Shown piece after piece: positions 41,520-50,604 of a stretch of 64,000 nt of DNA. Under the pieces are notes generated by a model, which saw nothing but the letters and a program-made list of their open reading frames with translations, was not told where the DNA came from and made no database searches. The number at the start of each line of letters is the position of its first letter. The stretch's first letter is position 1. The stretch comes from Alphaproteobacteria bacterium. GTDB taxonomy: Bacteria; Pseudomonadota; Alphaproteobacteria; RF32; CAG-239. A program made the position numbers and the translations under genes. Where the stretch lies: the NCBI GenBank assembly GCA_900769705.1, contig CAAGHP010000003.1:52088-116087 (forward strand), in the 5' to 3' direction.

Positions 41520-41899
41520 AAAATTTCTCCGTCTATGATGTGGTCTTCAAGTTCATCTTCGTCTACAAGAGCTTCCGACACCACACGTCCCAACAGCGGC
41601 TGCAGCTTTTGCGGCTTGTAGTTTGTATCAAACAATTTGCGGTAGGCGCAGACTTTAGGCATCCAGGCAATTTTATCAACATTTTGCGGTGTCAGTTTCA
41701 AACATTCCGGCACCAATTCACAGCGTTTATCATACACGGTGCAAAGATTCTTTTCAATATCATAATAACGGCAGATAACGTTGGTGTAATAAATCTCATC
41801 AGTATCGTCATCTTGCAGTTTAAGCAGACAGCAGCGTCCGCAGCGCAGACAGATTTTTTCCCATTCTTCCTGGCTTATTTTAGCTGAATTTCTAGCCAT
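41516..41899 (-). CDS. YcgN-family (UPF0260) cysteine cluster protein, copy 1
   Basis: 127 residues, shorter paralogue of the next gene: EEWEKICLRCGRCCLLKLQD, TDEIYYTNVICRYYDIEKNL, CTVYDKRCELVPECLKLT, WMPKVCAYRKLF and a final DHIIDG. It is closer in sequence to the classical YcgN (DDDTDEIYYTNV) than copy 2. Its start touches the dnaB stop, so it is co-transcribed with dnaB. Confidence 0.88.
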   Translation of the reverse strand: MARNSAKISQEEWEKICLRCGRCCLLKLQDDDTDEIYYTNVICRYYDIEKNLCTVYDKRCELVPECLKLTPQNVDKIAWMPKVCAYRKLFDTNYKPQKLQPLLGRVVSEALVDEDELEDHIIDGEIL

Positions 41900-43371
41900 T
41901 AGCCGCGTTTCTCCGCCATTTTATCTTCTTCTGCCAAATTACCGAACTGAGCAAATTCTCCGTTCCAAAACAGTTTTACCGTGCCGGTAGGACCATGACG
42001 CTGCTTGCCGATGATAACTTCGGCGATATTGGCGGTTTCACGGTCGCGCTGTACCCATTCTTCATGTTTCTTTTGAAATTTTTCCGGAGAGTCACCTTCC
42101 TGTTGCTTGGGTTCGGCATTGTGAATATAGTAGTTTTCACGGAACACAAACATCACGATATCGGCATCTTGCTCGATAGAACCGGATTCGCGCAGGTCGG
42201 ACATTACCGGACGCTTGTCATCGCGCATTTCTACGCCGCGGTTTAATTGCGATAGGGCTATAACCGGAACTTTTAATTCTTTAGCCAGAATTTTCAGCCC
42301 GCGGGAAATTTCGGACAATTCTTGCACGCGGTTGCCTTCGTTGCGTTTGTTATTGGAGCCGGAAATAAGTTGGATATAGTCAATCACAATCAAACCTAAG
42401 CCTTTGCTGCGTTTCAGCCGGCGGGCGCGGGTACGTATGGCGTTGATGGTCACGCCCGGGGTATCGTCAATATAAAGCGGAATGTTTTCTAACTCTCGCA
42501 CTGCGGCGGCGATTCGTGTAAATTCCGAGGCGTCAAGTTCGCCGTTGCGCATTTTTTGGCTTGAAGTCTGAGTAACGGTAGAAAGAATACGTGAAGCCAA
42601 TTGGTCAGCGGACATTTCCAGTGAAAAGAACGCAACGCCGCGATTCTCCGGCGGAGTTTCCTTGTCGCGCGAATAAAATTCTGCCACATTATAGGCAATA
42701 TTGGTGGCTAACGCGGTTTTTCCCATAGCCGGACGTCCTGCCAAAATAATTAAGTCAGAGTCGTTTAAACCGCCGATTCGGTAATCCAATTTATTTAAGC
42801 CGGTCGGAGTACCCGAAATCTTGCCTTCTTTTTGATAAGCTTTTTCAATAGCGGCTAAAGAGGAGCCCAACGCAGCGGAAAAATCTATAAATCCTCCTTG
42901 AGCGTCGCCTTGGTCAGAAAGGGTGTACAGCATTTTTTCAGCGTTTTCGATTTGGTCGGTTGCCGAAGTGTCGATGCTTTCTTCCAGCGCGTGATTGACA
43001 ATTTCATAGCCGGTGTTAATCAGTTCGCGGCGCAGGTATTTGTCATAAATAAACTGGGCGTAATATTCAACGTTAGTCAAAGGCGAGGCGCTGTCGGCCA
43101 ATTTTATCAGATATGGAAATCCGCCCACTTCATTTAGTGTGCCTTCTTGCTCAAAATAGCTTTTCAGCGTAATAACATCAGCAATATGGCCTTTGGTAAT
43201 AAGCTTGGACATCACTTCAAAAATCTTTTGGTGCGTGGCATCGGCAAAATGCACCGGACGCAAAAATTCCGAGACTTTTTCAAAAGCTTTGTTGTTTGCT
43301 AAAATTGCACCGATTAAGGCTTGTTCCGCTTCAATATTTTTAGGCAGGCGCGTGGCGTCAAGTTTTTCCAT
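41899..43371 (-). CDS. dnaB: Replicative DNA helicase DnaB
   Basis: 490 residues. N-terminal DnaG-interacting domain (NIEAEQALIGAILANNKAFE), linker helix, and RecA-like helicase domain with Walker A AGRPAMGKTAL, FFSLEMSADQLASR, VIDYIQLISG and ALSQLNRGVEMRDDKRPVMS. A perfect DnaA box lies about 90 bases upstream. rplI and alr, frequent neighbours, are absent. Confidence 0.97.
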   Translation of the reverse strand: MEKLDATRLPKNIEAEQALIGAILANNKAFEKVSEFLRPVHFADATHQKIFEVMSKLITKGHIADVITLKSYFEQEGTLNEVGGFPYLIKLADSASPLTNVEYYAQFIYDKYLRRELINTGYEIVNHALEESIDTSATDQIENAEKMLYTLSDQGDAQGGFIDFSAALGSSLAAIEKAYQKEGKISGTPTGLNKLDYRIGGLNDSDLIILAGRPAMGKTALATNIAYNVAEFYSRDKETPPENRGVAFFSLEMSADQLASRILSTVTQTSSQKMRNGELDASEFTRIAAAVRELENIPLYIDDTPGVTINAIRTRARRLKRSKGLGLIVIDYIQLISGSNNKRNEGNRVQELSEISRGLKILAKELKVPVIALSQLNRGVEMRDDKRPVMSDLRESGSIEQDADIVMFVFRENYYIHNAEPKQQEGDSPEKFQKKHEEWVQRDRETANIAEVIIGKQRHGPTGTVKLFWNGEFAQFGNLAEEDKMAEKRG

Positions 43372-43453
43372 AAGAGTCCTCTTTTTTTAACATTTTTATA
43401 AATTTTTCTTTGTTATAATAAAAAATATCTTGAAATGGGACTGAAATATTTTT

Positions 43454-43468
43454 TATCCTGTGGATAAT
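43454..43468. promoter_or_regulatory. DnaA box within an inverted repeat upstream of dnaB
   Basis: TTATCC-TGT-GGATAA: a 6-3-6 palindrome that contains a perfect DnaA box (TGTGGATAA, 43460-43468), between the divergent dnaB and galE genes. Confidence 0.45.
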
Positions 43469-43528
43469 GGGTATAAAAAATGGCGGTTTCATTAAAATAA
43501 GCTATTTTATCTCAAAAGGAGAAAATTT

Positions 43529-44503
43529 ATGGCTGATAAAAAAATTTTGGTAATAGGTGGCGCCGGCTATATTGGCAGTCATGTGGTAAAAGCTCTGTTA
43601 CATGAAAATTTTGCCGTTACGGTCTATGATAATCTTTCAACAGGGCAGGTCTGCAATTTGTTTGAAAAAGCCGAATTTGTAAAAGGTGATATCCTTGATT
43701 CTCAGCATTTGGAAAAAACAATGGCGCAGGGTTTTGATGCCGTAATTCATTTGGCGGCCAAAAAAGCCGTTGGCGAGTCTATGGAAAACCCTCAGCTATA
43801 TTCTCAAAATAATATCAGCGGTTCGATCAATATTTTTAACGCTATGCTGAATACCGGAGTTAAAAATATAGTTTTCTCTTCTACTTCGGCAGTTTACGGA
43901 ATGCCTAAGTATCTGCCTTTAGATGAAAATCATCCGCTGAATCCGATGAGCTTTTACGGCTATACGAAAATGGCTATAGAGCAGGTTATGAATTGGTACA
44001 GCAAAATCAAAGATTTTAACTATATTGCTTTGCGCTATTTTAATGCGGTGGGGTATGCGGCTGACGGCAGTATACGCAGCAAAGAAAAAAATCCTCAAAA
44101 CCTTTTGCCGTTGATAATGGAGACAATTACCGGTCAAAGGGAAATTTTGCATGTTTTCGGTAATGATTATGATACACCGGACGGAACCTGCGTGCGGGAT
44201 TATATTCATGTTGAAGATTTGGCAGACGCTCATGTGCTGGCAATTAAAAAATTGTTGTCAAACGGCGATTCCCAGATTATAAATTTGGGAACTGAAAAAG
44301 GAACGTCGGTTTTGGAAATTATTAAGTCGGTGGAACGAGTAAGCGGCAAAAAAGTAAATTATGATTTTGCTCCGCGTCGCGCCGGAGACCCGGTAAATGT
44401 GATAGCTACCAGCGCTAAAGCCGCTGAAGTGTTGGGGTGGCATGCCAAATATACCGATATAGATGAAATTGTAAAAACAGTTTGGAATATTGAAAAATGT
44501 TAG
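43529..44503 (+). CDS. galE: UDP-glucose 4-epimerase
   Basis: 324 residues, extended SDR. NAD loop GGAGYIGSHVVKAL (about 9-22), YDNLSTG, the Ser-Tyr-Lys triad around SSTSAVYG and YGYTKMAIE, and HVEDLADAHVLA. Interconverts UDP-glucose and UDP-galactose for surface polysaccharides. Start AAAGGAGAAA. It overlaps the TerC gene by seven bases. Confidence 0.93.
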   Translation: MADKKILVIGGAGYIGSHVVKALLHENFAVTVYDNLSTGQVCNLFEKAEFVKGDILDSQHLEKTMAQGFDAVIHLAAKKAVGESMENPQLYSQNNISGSINIFNAMLNTGVKNIVFSSTSAVYGMPKYLPLDENHPLNPMSFYGYTKMAIEQVMNWYSKIKDFNYIALRYFNAVGYAADGSIRSKEKNPQNLLPLIMETITGQREILHVFGNDYDTPDGTCVRDYIHVEDLADAHVLAIKKLLSNGDSQIINLGTEKGTSVLEIIKSVERVSGKKVNYDFAPRRAGDPVNVIATSAKAAEVLGWHAKYTDIDEIVKTVWNIEKC

Positions 44504-45471
44504 ATAATTTAATACAAGGTTTTGTTAATCATCCGGCAATGTCGCCGGCTTTGCTGTGGAGCAGTTTTGGCGTTGTCGTTTTTTTGCTTTTGGCTGCGGA
44601 TTTGTTTTGGTTTAACCGTAAAAATGAAGAGCCTCATTTTTGGCACACTTTGTGGATATGCGTTGCCTATGTTGTTGCGGCACTGCTTTTTGGTGTGTTT
44701 GTGATGTATGAAGACGGCGTCAAAAAAGGTATGGACTATTTTACCGGCTATTTGTTGGAAAAAAGCCTGTCTATGGATAATATTTTTGTGATGTCCATGA
44801 TTTTTGCCGCACTTGGCGTGCCTAAAATGTATCAGCACCGAGTTTTGTTTTGGGGAATTTTAGGCGCTTTGGTAATGCGTGGAATTTTAATTGGAGTCGG
44901 TGATGCTTTGGTAGTTAAATTCCATTGGATTCTGTATATATTCTCGGCGTTCTTAATTTATACCGGTGCTAAAATGCTGCTGATAAAAGAAGAAGAGCGC
45001 GGCAATGTGCAAGACACAAAAATATATAAATGGCTGTCAAAATTTTTTCATGTTACGCATGAAATTCATGGCGAGCACTTTTTCTATAAAAAGGATGGCA
45101 AACACTATATTACCCCGTTGTTTTTTGCTTTGATAATTATTGAAACCATGGACGTGGTTTTTGCTTTGGATAGCATTCCGGCGATATTTTTGGTAACAAC
45201 AGATGTCTATGTGGTTTATACCAGTAATATCTTTGCTATTTTGGGACTGCGGGCACTTTATTTTTTGCTGGCGGCGATTATCAGCAAGTTTGTATATTTG
45301 AAGCCTGCAATTTCAATTATTTTGATATTTATCGGCATAAAAATCTTTTTGCCGCGAATTGGTATAGAAGTTGAAGAATGGCAGTCATTAAGTGTGACGG
45401 TAGGATTGTTGACCGGCGGAATATTGCTGTCGCTTATCAAAAAGAAAGAACATGTTGACGATGGAAAATAA
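44497..45471 (+). CDS. TerC/Alx-family membrane protein
   Basis: 324 residues with about nine membrane helices. Family motifs: EKSLSMDNIFVMSMIFAALG near residues 87-106, VLFWGILGALVMRGILI, and ALIIIETMDVVFALDSIPAI with the conserved acidic residues. Members export manganese or metals at translocons; tellurite resistance is only a historical name. Middle gene of galE-terC-phosphatase. Confidence 0.92.
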   Translation: MLDNLIQGFVNHPAMSPALLWSSFGVVVFLLLAADLFWFNRKNEEPHFWHTLWICVAYVVAALLFGVFVMYEDGVKKGMDYFTGYLLEKSLSMDNIFVMSMIFAALGVPKMYQHRVLFWGILGALVMRGILIGVGDALVVKFHWILYIFSAFLIYTGAKMLLIKEEERGNVQDTKIYKWLSKFFHVTHEIHGEHFFYKKDGKHYITPLFFALIIIETMDVVFALDSIPAIFLVTTDVYVVYTSNIFAILGLRALYFLLAAIISKFVYLKPAISIILIFIGIKIFLPRIGIEVEEWQSLSVTVGLLTGGILLSLIKKKEHVDDGK

Positions 45472-46018
45472 TAAGGTTTATTTAAGTTTTGCCAGACACG
45501 GCAGATACGGTATGGATACGGATATTGAGCACATGAGCATGCTTGAAGCGTTTTTAAGCGGACAAAGGTTGCGTCAAGAACTTCCTTTATGCGAAGCCAT
45601 TTATTATTCTCCTATTTCTCGTGCTGCTATGACGGCTAAATTCTATGGTTTGGGCATGCATTGCCGCCATCTTTTAGCCAAGCGTGAGCTGGAAGAAGAT
45701 ATGTCGACATTTGTAATCAGACGTTTTATTGATAACATTATTCAAAATTCCACACCGGAAGAAAAGCACTATCATTTTGTGACGCATCAGCCGGTTATTG
45801 AAAAGCTTGGCTTGCCGAATTTGGAAACTTGCGGCCTGTGCTGGTGTGTCGCCGACAGTTGGCAGGATATGCTGTCCGAAAACTATGAAATTGTGAAAGG
45901 ACCAGCTGTTTCGCATGAAGAGCTTAACCGGCTTTTGGAAAAGCTTAGAATAGAACCGCCGGATTTGGAAAAATTCAGTCCGGACGCCATATACAGCGCA
46001 CTCAGCCGTGTAAAGTGA
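45452..46018 (+). CDS. Histidine phosphatase family protein
   Basis: 188 residues from the ATG at 45452; ATG 45461, three codons later, is equally likely. Phosphohistidine RHG near the N-terminus (SFARHGRYG), YSPISRAAMTAKFYG like the SixA/phosphoglycerate-mutase core, and a second catalytic His in FVTHQPVIEKLG. Substrate unknown; SixA-like or sugar phosphatase. Overlaps the TerC gene by 20 bases. Confidence 0.75.
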   Translation: MLTMENNKVYLSFARHGRYGMDTDIEHMSMLEAFLSGQRLRQELPLCEAIYYSPISRAAMTAKFYGLGMHCRHLLAKRELEEDMSTFVIRRFIDNIIQNSTPEEKHYHFVTHQPVIEKLGLPNLETCGLCWCVADSWQDMLSENYEIVKGPAVSHEELNRLLEKLRIEPPDLEKFSPDAIYSALSRVK

Positions 46019-46502
46019 TTTTTTGTATATATCTCAAAATATTTTGCGTGAAACTCCCTGTTACAGAGTAAATTTTTTGTCAAAAAAATACTTTTTTGGC
46101 TCAAAATACTCTTGATTCTCAAAAAAAAATATGCTACCTTAATAATGTATAAAAATATTATCTATGTATGTTATTAAGTTTTTACTATTAAAGGAAAAAG
46201 AACTATAGACGTTAAATCTGATTAACCAATATTTTTCTAATCCATAGATAATCTGAGTTTTTATAATTTCTGTACACGGATATGTATAGATTCGAAATAT
46301 TCTATTCAAGACTTAGTCAACTTGAGTAGCTCGTTTTCTTTTAAGAAAACATTTTGACTGTTAGTATGATTTCGGAAAAAGGTTTCTTCGGAATTGTATT
46401 GACCTGTTTGTATTTTTTGTATGAACAGAAAAAATGTTTTCTTGTTGAAGGAAACAGTTTTATAGAAACCCATATTGTGCAAAATTTAAAATATAAAGTC
46501 TT
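46019..46502 (+). other. Long promoter and leader region of the 750-residue lipoprotein
   Basis: 484 bases without a gene. A promoter (46112-46140) is followed by about 355 bases of untranslated leader. Blocks shared in order with 51781-52168 are TAATAATGTA-AAAATATTA just after the -10 box, AAAACATTTTGACTG (about 46346) and AAACAGTT...GAAACC...TTGTG.AAAATT near the start codon. The first block is an A/T inverted repeat. Confidence 0.6.
46112..46140 (+). promoter_or_regulatory. Promoter of the 750-residue lipoprotein
   Basis: TTGATT, 17-base spacer, TACCTT; the position and spacing match the promoter at 51791. Confidence 0.6.
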
Positions 46503-48755
46503 ATGGCACGCAACATTTTTTCTTTTATTAAGAGTTTGGTAATCGTAGTAGTTTCTGTTTTGGCATTCATCGCATGCACCAATGAAGATGTAACTAACAC
46601 TTTATCTGCAAAGAAGGACAATGGAATTGTTCGCGGTACAAAGTACATTCAGACATTGGTTCATCACATTGATAACCAGCGTTCTGAAGCATCTGACAAC
46701 ATGGACGCTACTTGCGAGATTCAGACAATCGAAAATGGTGAAGTTATTAACAGTTACAAGACATACGCTCATCCAACGATGAAGGCGTCTATCTTCGTAA
46801 TGAAGAATGACTATACCATTACCGAAAGTGAAATTAACTGCACAGTTTTGGCTACCAATATTTTACGCAACCAGTCTTCAAAGGCTGTTGCTGATGGTGG
46901 TACAGCAGTTAGTGACACAGTTGTTGTTAATGTAAGTGACGGTCAGGTAGTTAAACTTCCTTCAACTATCACAACTTTCAAGACCTCTGACTATACCTAT
47001 GGTACAGTAGAGCTCAAGAATGCTAACGTTGTATCTATTGAGAACACAGAAATCTCAACCGGTACCCGTGCAGCAAGTTATGTTAAGGCAACTTTGCGTA
47101 CAACCTATACTGTAGACTTGACTTATGCTGAAAAGAATACAGCCAAGGATACTGTGTATACCGTACGTTTGATGGCAGATGCTATCCGCCGCGTTATCGC
47201 AGACAACGAGATTGAAAGCGTAAAGGCAGAGAACAAGAACCGCGAGGTTATTGATGACAACACTGAAAGATGCTCTTTCGATGAGGTTATTACAATGACT
47301 AACGGCGAAGTTATCCGCAACAGCAAGTCAATTATTTTGAACCGTGAGTTCAAGGGAATTGCAGCTTATGAAAAGTACGTGAACAATTTTGGTTTTGCTC
47401 TCGCTAACGTAAACGGTGTGGCAAACGGTTCTGAGTCTCAGGTAAAGAATGCTGAAGGATGGACAGTATACGGCAAGACAGATAAGTACTCTGCAAATAT
47501 CAGCAATGGTTATGCAGCAGACGCATTTGCTACAGCTTATACTCTCTATCACGAAAGAGCTGACTACAAGGACGCTAACGTAGAAGTAACTTTCGGTTAT
47601 GAGAACGTTACCGTTTCTGAGGCTGTAAACAAGGTTAGCAATGTCACATCAGACAAGTCTGGTTATGACAAGGCTATCTATGATAACGGTGTTCGTACTT
47701 CTTATATCGGTTATGTTCAGAACATTGCAGAGCAGGTTTACCTCTACAAGGTTGGCCGCGCAATTTCTGGATATGATTTCCGCAATGCAACTCTTGTTGT
47801 TAATAACAACAATGTAATTGCTTCTGTAGAGTTCATTACCCGTTATAATGACGGTACAGAGACATCTGAGAAGGTTAGCAAAACTCTCGCTCGTTCTTTG
47901 AAGTGCACAAGCAATTGGACAGCATACGAGAAGAACTATGATCAGTTCACTCACATGCTTAACGTTAAGATTGCTGGTCAGGACAAGAAGAATGACGGTG
48001 AGTGGGCATGGGTAAATGAAACTCGTACCATTACTAACATCGCGACACTTGCTTCTAGCGAGCAGACAAACTCTTGGACTTCAGTTGATCCTAATTCAAT
48101 TACATTCACTCGTGAAGGTCAGACTTATCGTTTTGACAACATCAAGTTTAATGCAGTTGATGAGGAAGGTAAGGTAACACTTGCTTCTGAAAACGATGAA
48201 ATGTCTGTATATGCTTACAGTGCAAAGGTTAATGTTACATTCGGTAACAATACTATCAGCAGCGTAGCTCCTGGCAAGATTATTGTTGCTAAGGAGATTA
48301 AGGGCGATTTTCCTGCAGAGTGGGGTAAGTTTGTTTCTGCTACAAGCACACTTACTTGCAACGAAAGCAAAACTGACTGGGTATACGGTTGGTCACTTCA
48401 CTTTGAGAATGGTACATTGCCTGTAGTAGTTGGTAAGACTGCTGCTAATGCAACTATTGACCAGAGCTTGTTCGAGTATGACACCAACGCTAAGTTTAAC
48501 GGTGCTGTTTACAAGAACAACAAGTGGCATAATGCTATTTCACAGGATAATGATCATTATATGTTGTGGACCAATACAAACGGTCGCGCAATGAATACTC
48601 TTCTTTATTCTACTGCTACCATATGGAACTGGAACAATGGACACAACACAGTGTACACTTCTGATTTCACTTTCTCTGTTGAGAATGGTGGTAAGACTCT
48701 CGTAGTTAAGAAGAATGGCAAGGAGTTTGCTACATATCGTGCATCTTCTAAGTAA
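46503..48755 (+). CDS. Modular surface lipoprotein, one-module form
   Basis: 750 residues. Signal peptide ending in lipobox FIAC (lipidated Cys25, then TNEDV). Residues 26-422 form an N-terminal region shared with the 1287-residue protein (KYIQTLVHHID; ERCSFDEVI; TLYHERADYKDANVEV). One repeat module spans about 423-601 (GYDFRNATL to APGKIIV), and a C-terminal domain 602-750 begins DFPAEWGKFVSA and includes HYMLWTNTNGRAMNTLLYST. Beta-rich, no enzyme motif seen. Eighteen of the first nineteen lysines are AAG, unlike galE or rpsT, and there is no Shine-Dalgarno sequence. It looks Bacteroidetes-like in origin. An outer membrane barrel gene follows. Confidence 0.85.
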   Translation: MARNIFSFIKSLVIVVVSVLAFIACTNEDVTNTLSAKKDNGIVRGTKYIQTLVHHIDNQRSEASDNMDATCEIQTIENGEVINSYKTYAHPTMKASIFVMKNDYTITESEINCTVLATNILRNQSSKAVADGGTAVSDTVVVNVSDGQVVKLPSTITTFKTSDYTYGTVELKNANVVSIENTEISTGTRAASYVKATLRTTYTVDLTYAEKNTAKDTVYTVRLMADAIRRVIADNEIESVKAENKNREVIDDNTERCSFDEVITMTNGEVIRNSKSIILNREFKGIAAYEKYVNNFGFALANVNGVANGSESQVKNAEGWTVYGKTDKYSANISNGYAADAFATAYTLYHERADYKDANVEVTFGYENVTVSEAVNKVSNVTSDKSGYDKAIYDNGVRTSYIGYVQNIAEQVYLYKVGRAISGYDFRNATLVVNNNNVIASVEFITRYNDGTETSEKVSKTLARSLKCTSNWTAYEKNYDQFTHMLNVKIAGQDKKNDGEWAWVNETRTITNIATLASSEQTNSWTSVDPNSITFTREGQTYRFDNIKFNAVDEEGKVTLASENDEMSVYAYSAKVNVTFGNNTISSVAPGKIIVAKEIKGDFPAEWGKFVSATSTLTCNESKTDWVYGWSLHFENGTLPVVVGKTAANATIDQSLFEYDTNAKFNGAVYKNNKWHNAISQDNDHYMLWTNTNGRAMNTLLYSTATIWNWNNGHNTVYTSDFTFSVENGGKTLVVKKNGKEFATYRASSK

Positions 48756-48889
48756 TTCTTTTTGACAATACTTTAGATTTTTACAAAAAAGGTTTCTTCT
48801 GCTTTGAGAAGATTACCTCTTAATATTTATTTTCACTTGCGGGGAGATGAGGTAAACGCCTTGTCTTTCCGCCTTAAAAACTTTTGATT
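48756..48889 (+). other. Intergenic region before the outer membrane barrel gene
   Basis: 134 bases. A TTGACA at about 48763 and a weak hairpin CTTCTGCTTTGAGAAG; no clear terminator after the lipoprotein gene, so the barrel gene may be co-transcribed with it. Confidence 0.4.
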
Positions 48890-49810
48890 ATGTTGAATTT
48901 TAAGAATATTTGCCTCGGTTTGGTATCTTTGTTTGCAACTTCTTCTGCATATGCAGAGTGTGTTCCTGGTGTAGACTTCTTTGAAGATGCTCAGGAATTT
49001 GCAGTTGTTGAAAATGCGCAAGAAATTGCCATAGAACCAGTGCAGGAAACTGTCACAGAAACAGCTGTGATGGTTGATACAGTTGATGTGGACGACTTCG
49101 AGTACGTCCAGGCCGTTCACCGCAGAACCGCGAATTACGATTATCGGTCTGTACAGACCGATAACGGCCAGCGAGTTTTGCTTGAGACTGCTCCAAACAG
49201 TGGTTTGGAAATAGGTGCCAATATAGGTGCTGATTACTTTAATGGTATGCTTACTCCTACCGTTGGTGGCGAGCTCGGATATCATGGCAAGCGCTTTTCA
49301 TTTGCGGCTAGTGCTGATTTTGGCATTAGTAAGTATAATAATGAGAGCGACAAGGCAGGTCAAAAGTATTTTACAACCAACTTCAATTTGGAGGCAGGTT
49401 TGAGACTTTTTGATTTGCCAAGTAAGTATTTACACCAGAAAGAGGTGTGGTTGATAGGTCACTTTGGCTATAAAGTTCGCAAGAACTATAATAGCTATAC
49501 TGACAATGCGTACGACGGGGACCTCAAGGTTTCTGTTAAGGGATCTACAATGACTTTCGGTGGCGGCATTCGTGTAGACTTCAAAAACTACATGAAGCGC
49601 AGCAATGTCTATGTTAAGGCTATTGCATATGCCGGACAAGAATATTTTGTAGACGGTTCAAAGGAGCGTTTCGGTGCTTCTGTAACTCTTGGCTATAACT
49701 TTGTTTTGGGCAAGAAGATGCAGAATACATCTGCCATCAATAAGTTGTTTGGATCAAAAACAGCTTACAAGCAGGCATTGAAGGCTAAGAGAGCCATCGC
49801 AAATTACTAG
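48890..49810 (+). CDS. Outer membrane beta-barrel protein with acidic linker
   Basis: 306 residues. Signal peptide cleaved near SSAYA-EC (about 22), then an acidic, repetitive segment (about 25-75; VVENAQEIAIEPVQETVTET), then a barrel from about 95 with LEIGANIGADYFNG, VGGELGYHGKRFSFAASADF and ASVTLGYNFVLGKK. The C-terminus is basic and does not end in an aromatic residue. Lysines are mostly AAG and there is no Shine-Dalgarno sequence, as in the gene before it. It may act with the adjacent lipoprotein at the outer membrane; that is inference. Confidence 0.75.
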   Translation: MLNFKNICLGLVSLFATSSAYAECVPGVDFFEDAQEFAVVENAQEIAIEPVQETVTETAVMVDTVDVDDFEYVQAVHRRTANYDYRSVQTDNGQRVLLETAPNSGLEIGANIGADYFNGMLTPTVGGELGYHGKRFSFAASADFGISKYNNESDKAGQKYFTTNFNLEAGLRLFDLPSKYLHQKEVWLIGHFGYKVRKNYNSYTDNAYDGDLKVSVKGSTMTFGGGIRVDFKNYMKRSNVYVKAIAYAGQEYFVDGSKERFGASVTLGYNFVLGKKMQNTSAINKLFGSKTAYKQALKAKRAIANY

Positions 49811-49849
49811 ATTTAGATCTATATGTTTTTTTCGAAAAAAATTATTATA

Positions 49850-49890
49850 AAAGCAGTGTTTTCCGTATGGAAAGCACTGCTTCTTTTTTT
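49850..49890 (+). terminator. Terminator after the outer membrane barrel gene
   Basis: AAGCAGTGTTTTCC-GTAT-GGAAAGCACTGCTT, a long hairpin followed by seven T residues. Confidence 0.9.
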
Positions 49891-49899
49891 ATTCAAAGA

Positions 49900-50475
49900 T
49901 TATTTATGCTTCAGTGATTTTTTATATGCCTTAATTCGTTCTTTTTTTGCTTTGCATTCCTGCGGATTGGCTTTGCACCATTTGGCTTCTTGCTCGCGTT
50001 TTAGCGTGCGATACAATTCAGGACGCATGAATTTGCCTTGCCAAATTCCGAGCTTATGAGCTTTGGCAATGTTTTCTTCGGCTTCATAACGATTGCTGCG
50101 ATAGCCTACAGCGTGTCCTGCAGCTACCATTTCGCGGTTTATTTCAATATCTCCGGCGTAGCAAATGCACAGTTCCCGTTTATATCTGTCCGGCTCAGCT
50201 TCGCATTCGCAGCGGATATCCTGCCCCTGTATTATTTTTTTGATGTAATTTAAAGATTCGATACCGCATTTATATTTTTTTCCGGCGGCGGTATAACATT
50301 TTTGTTTATATTCCGGTGCGTCAATGCCTTCCAAGCGGATTCTGCGGAAGCTGCTTTCCAGCGAATCACCGTCTACGGGCTGTAAATTATCGGAAGTGGA
50401 TGAATTGGCATCAGATTTAACACAAGCGGCTAAAGCGGCAAAAACAAACATAAACAAAATCAAAAAGTGCTTCAT
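49900..50475 (-). CDS. Thermonuclease-like lipoprotein
   Basis: 191 residues from the ATG at 50475 (ATG 50481 also possible; GGGAGA fits 50475 better). Lipobox LAAC with Cys18. Staphylococcal-nuclease domain: DGDSLESSFRRIRLEGIDAP, ESLNYIKKII, DRYKRELC and AGHAVGYRSNRYEAEE. The conserved Asp, Arg and Glu of the active site appear present. A membrane-anchored secreted nuclease could digest environmental DNA, possibly alongside ComEC-mediated uptake. Basic C-terminal tail. Confidence 0.88.
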   Translation of the reverse strand: MKHFLILFMFVFAALAACVKSDANSSTSDNLQPVDGDSLESSFRRIRLEGIDAPEYKQKCYTAAGKKYKCGIESLNYIKKIIQGQDIRCECEAEPDRYKRELCICYAGDIEINREMVAAGHAVGYRSNRYEAEENIAKAHKLGIWQGKFMRPELYRTLKREQEAKWCKANPQECKAKKERIKAYKKSLKHK

Positions 50476-50604
50476 TTTCATATCTCCCAATCTAATAATA
50501 AGCCGATATTTTTTTTTAGCAATCGAAATTTCTTTACTTTTCTTTCATATAATCTTGCTAAGGTAAGCTAAAGATTTATAACTAATTTTATATAAGGTAC
50601 CAAT

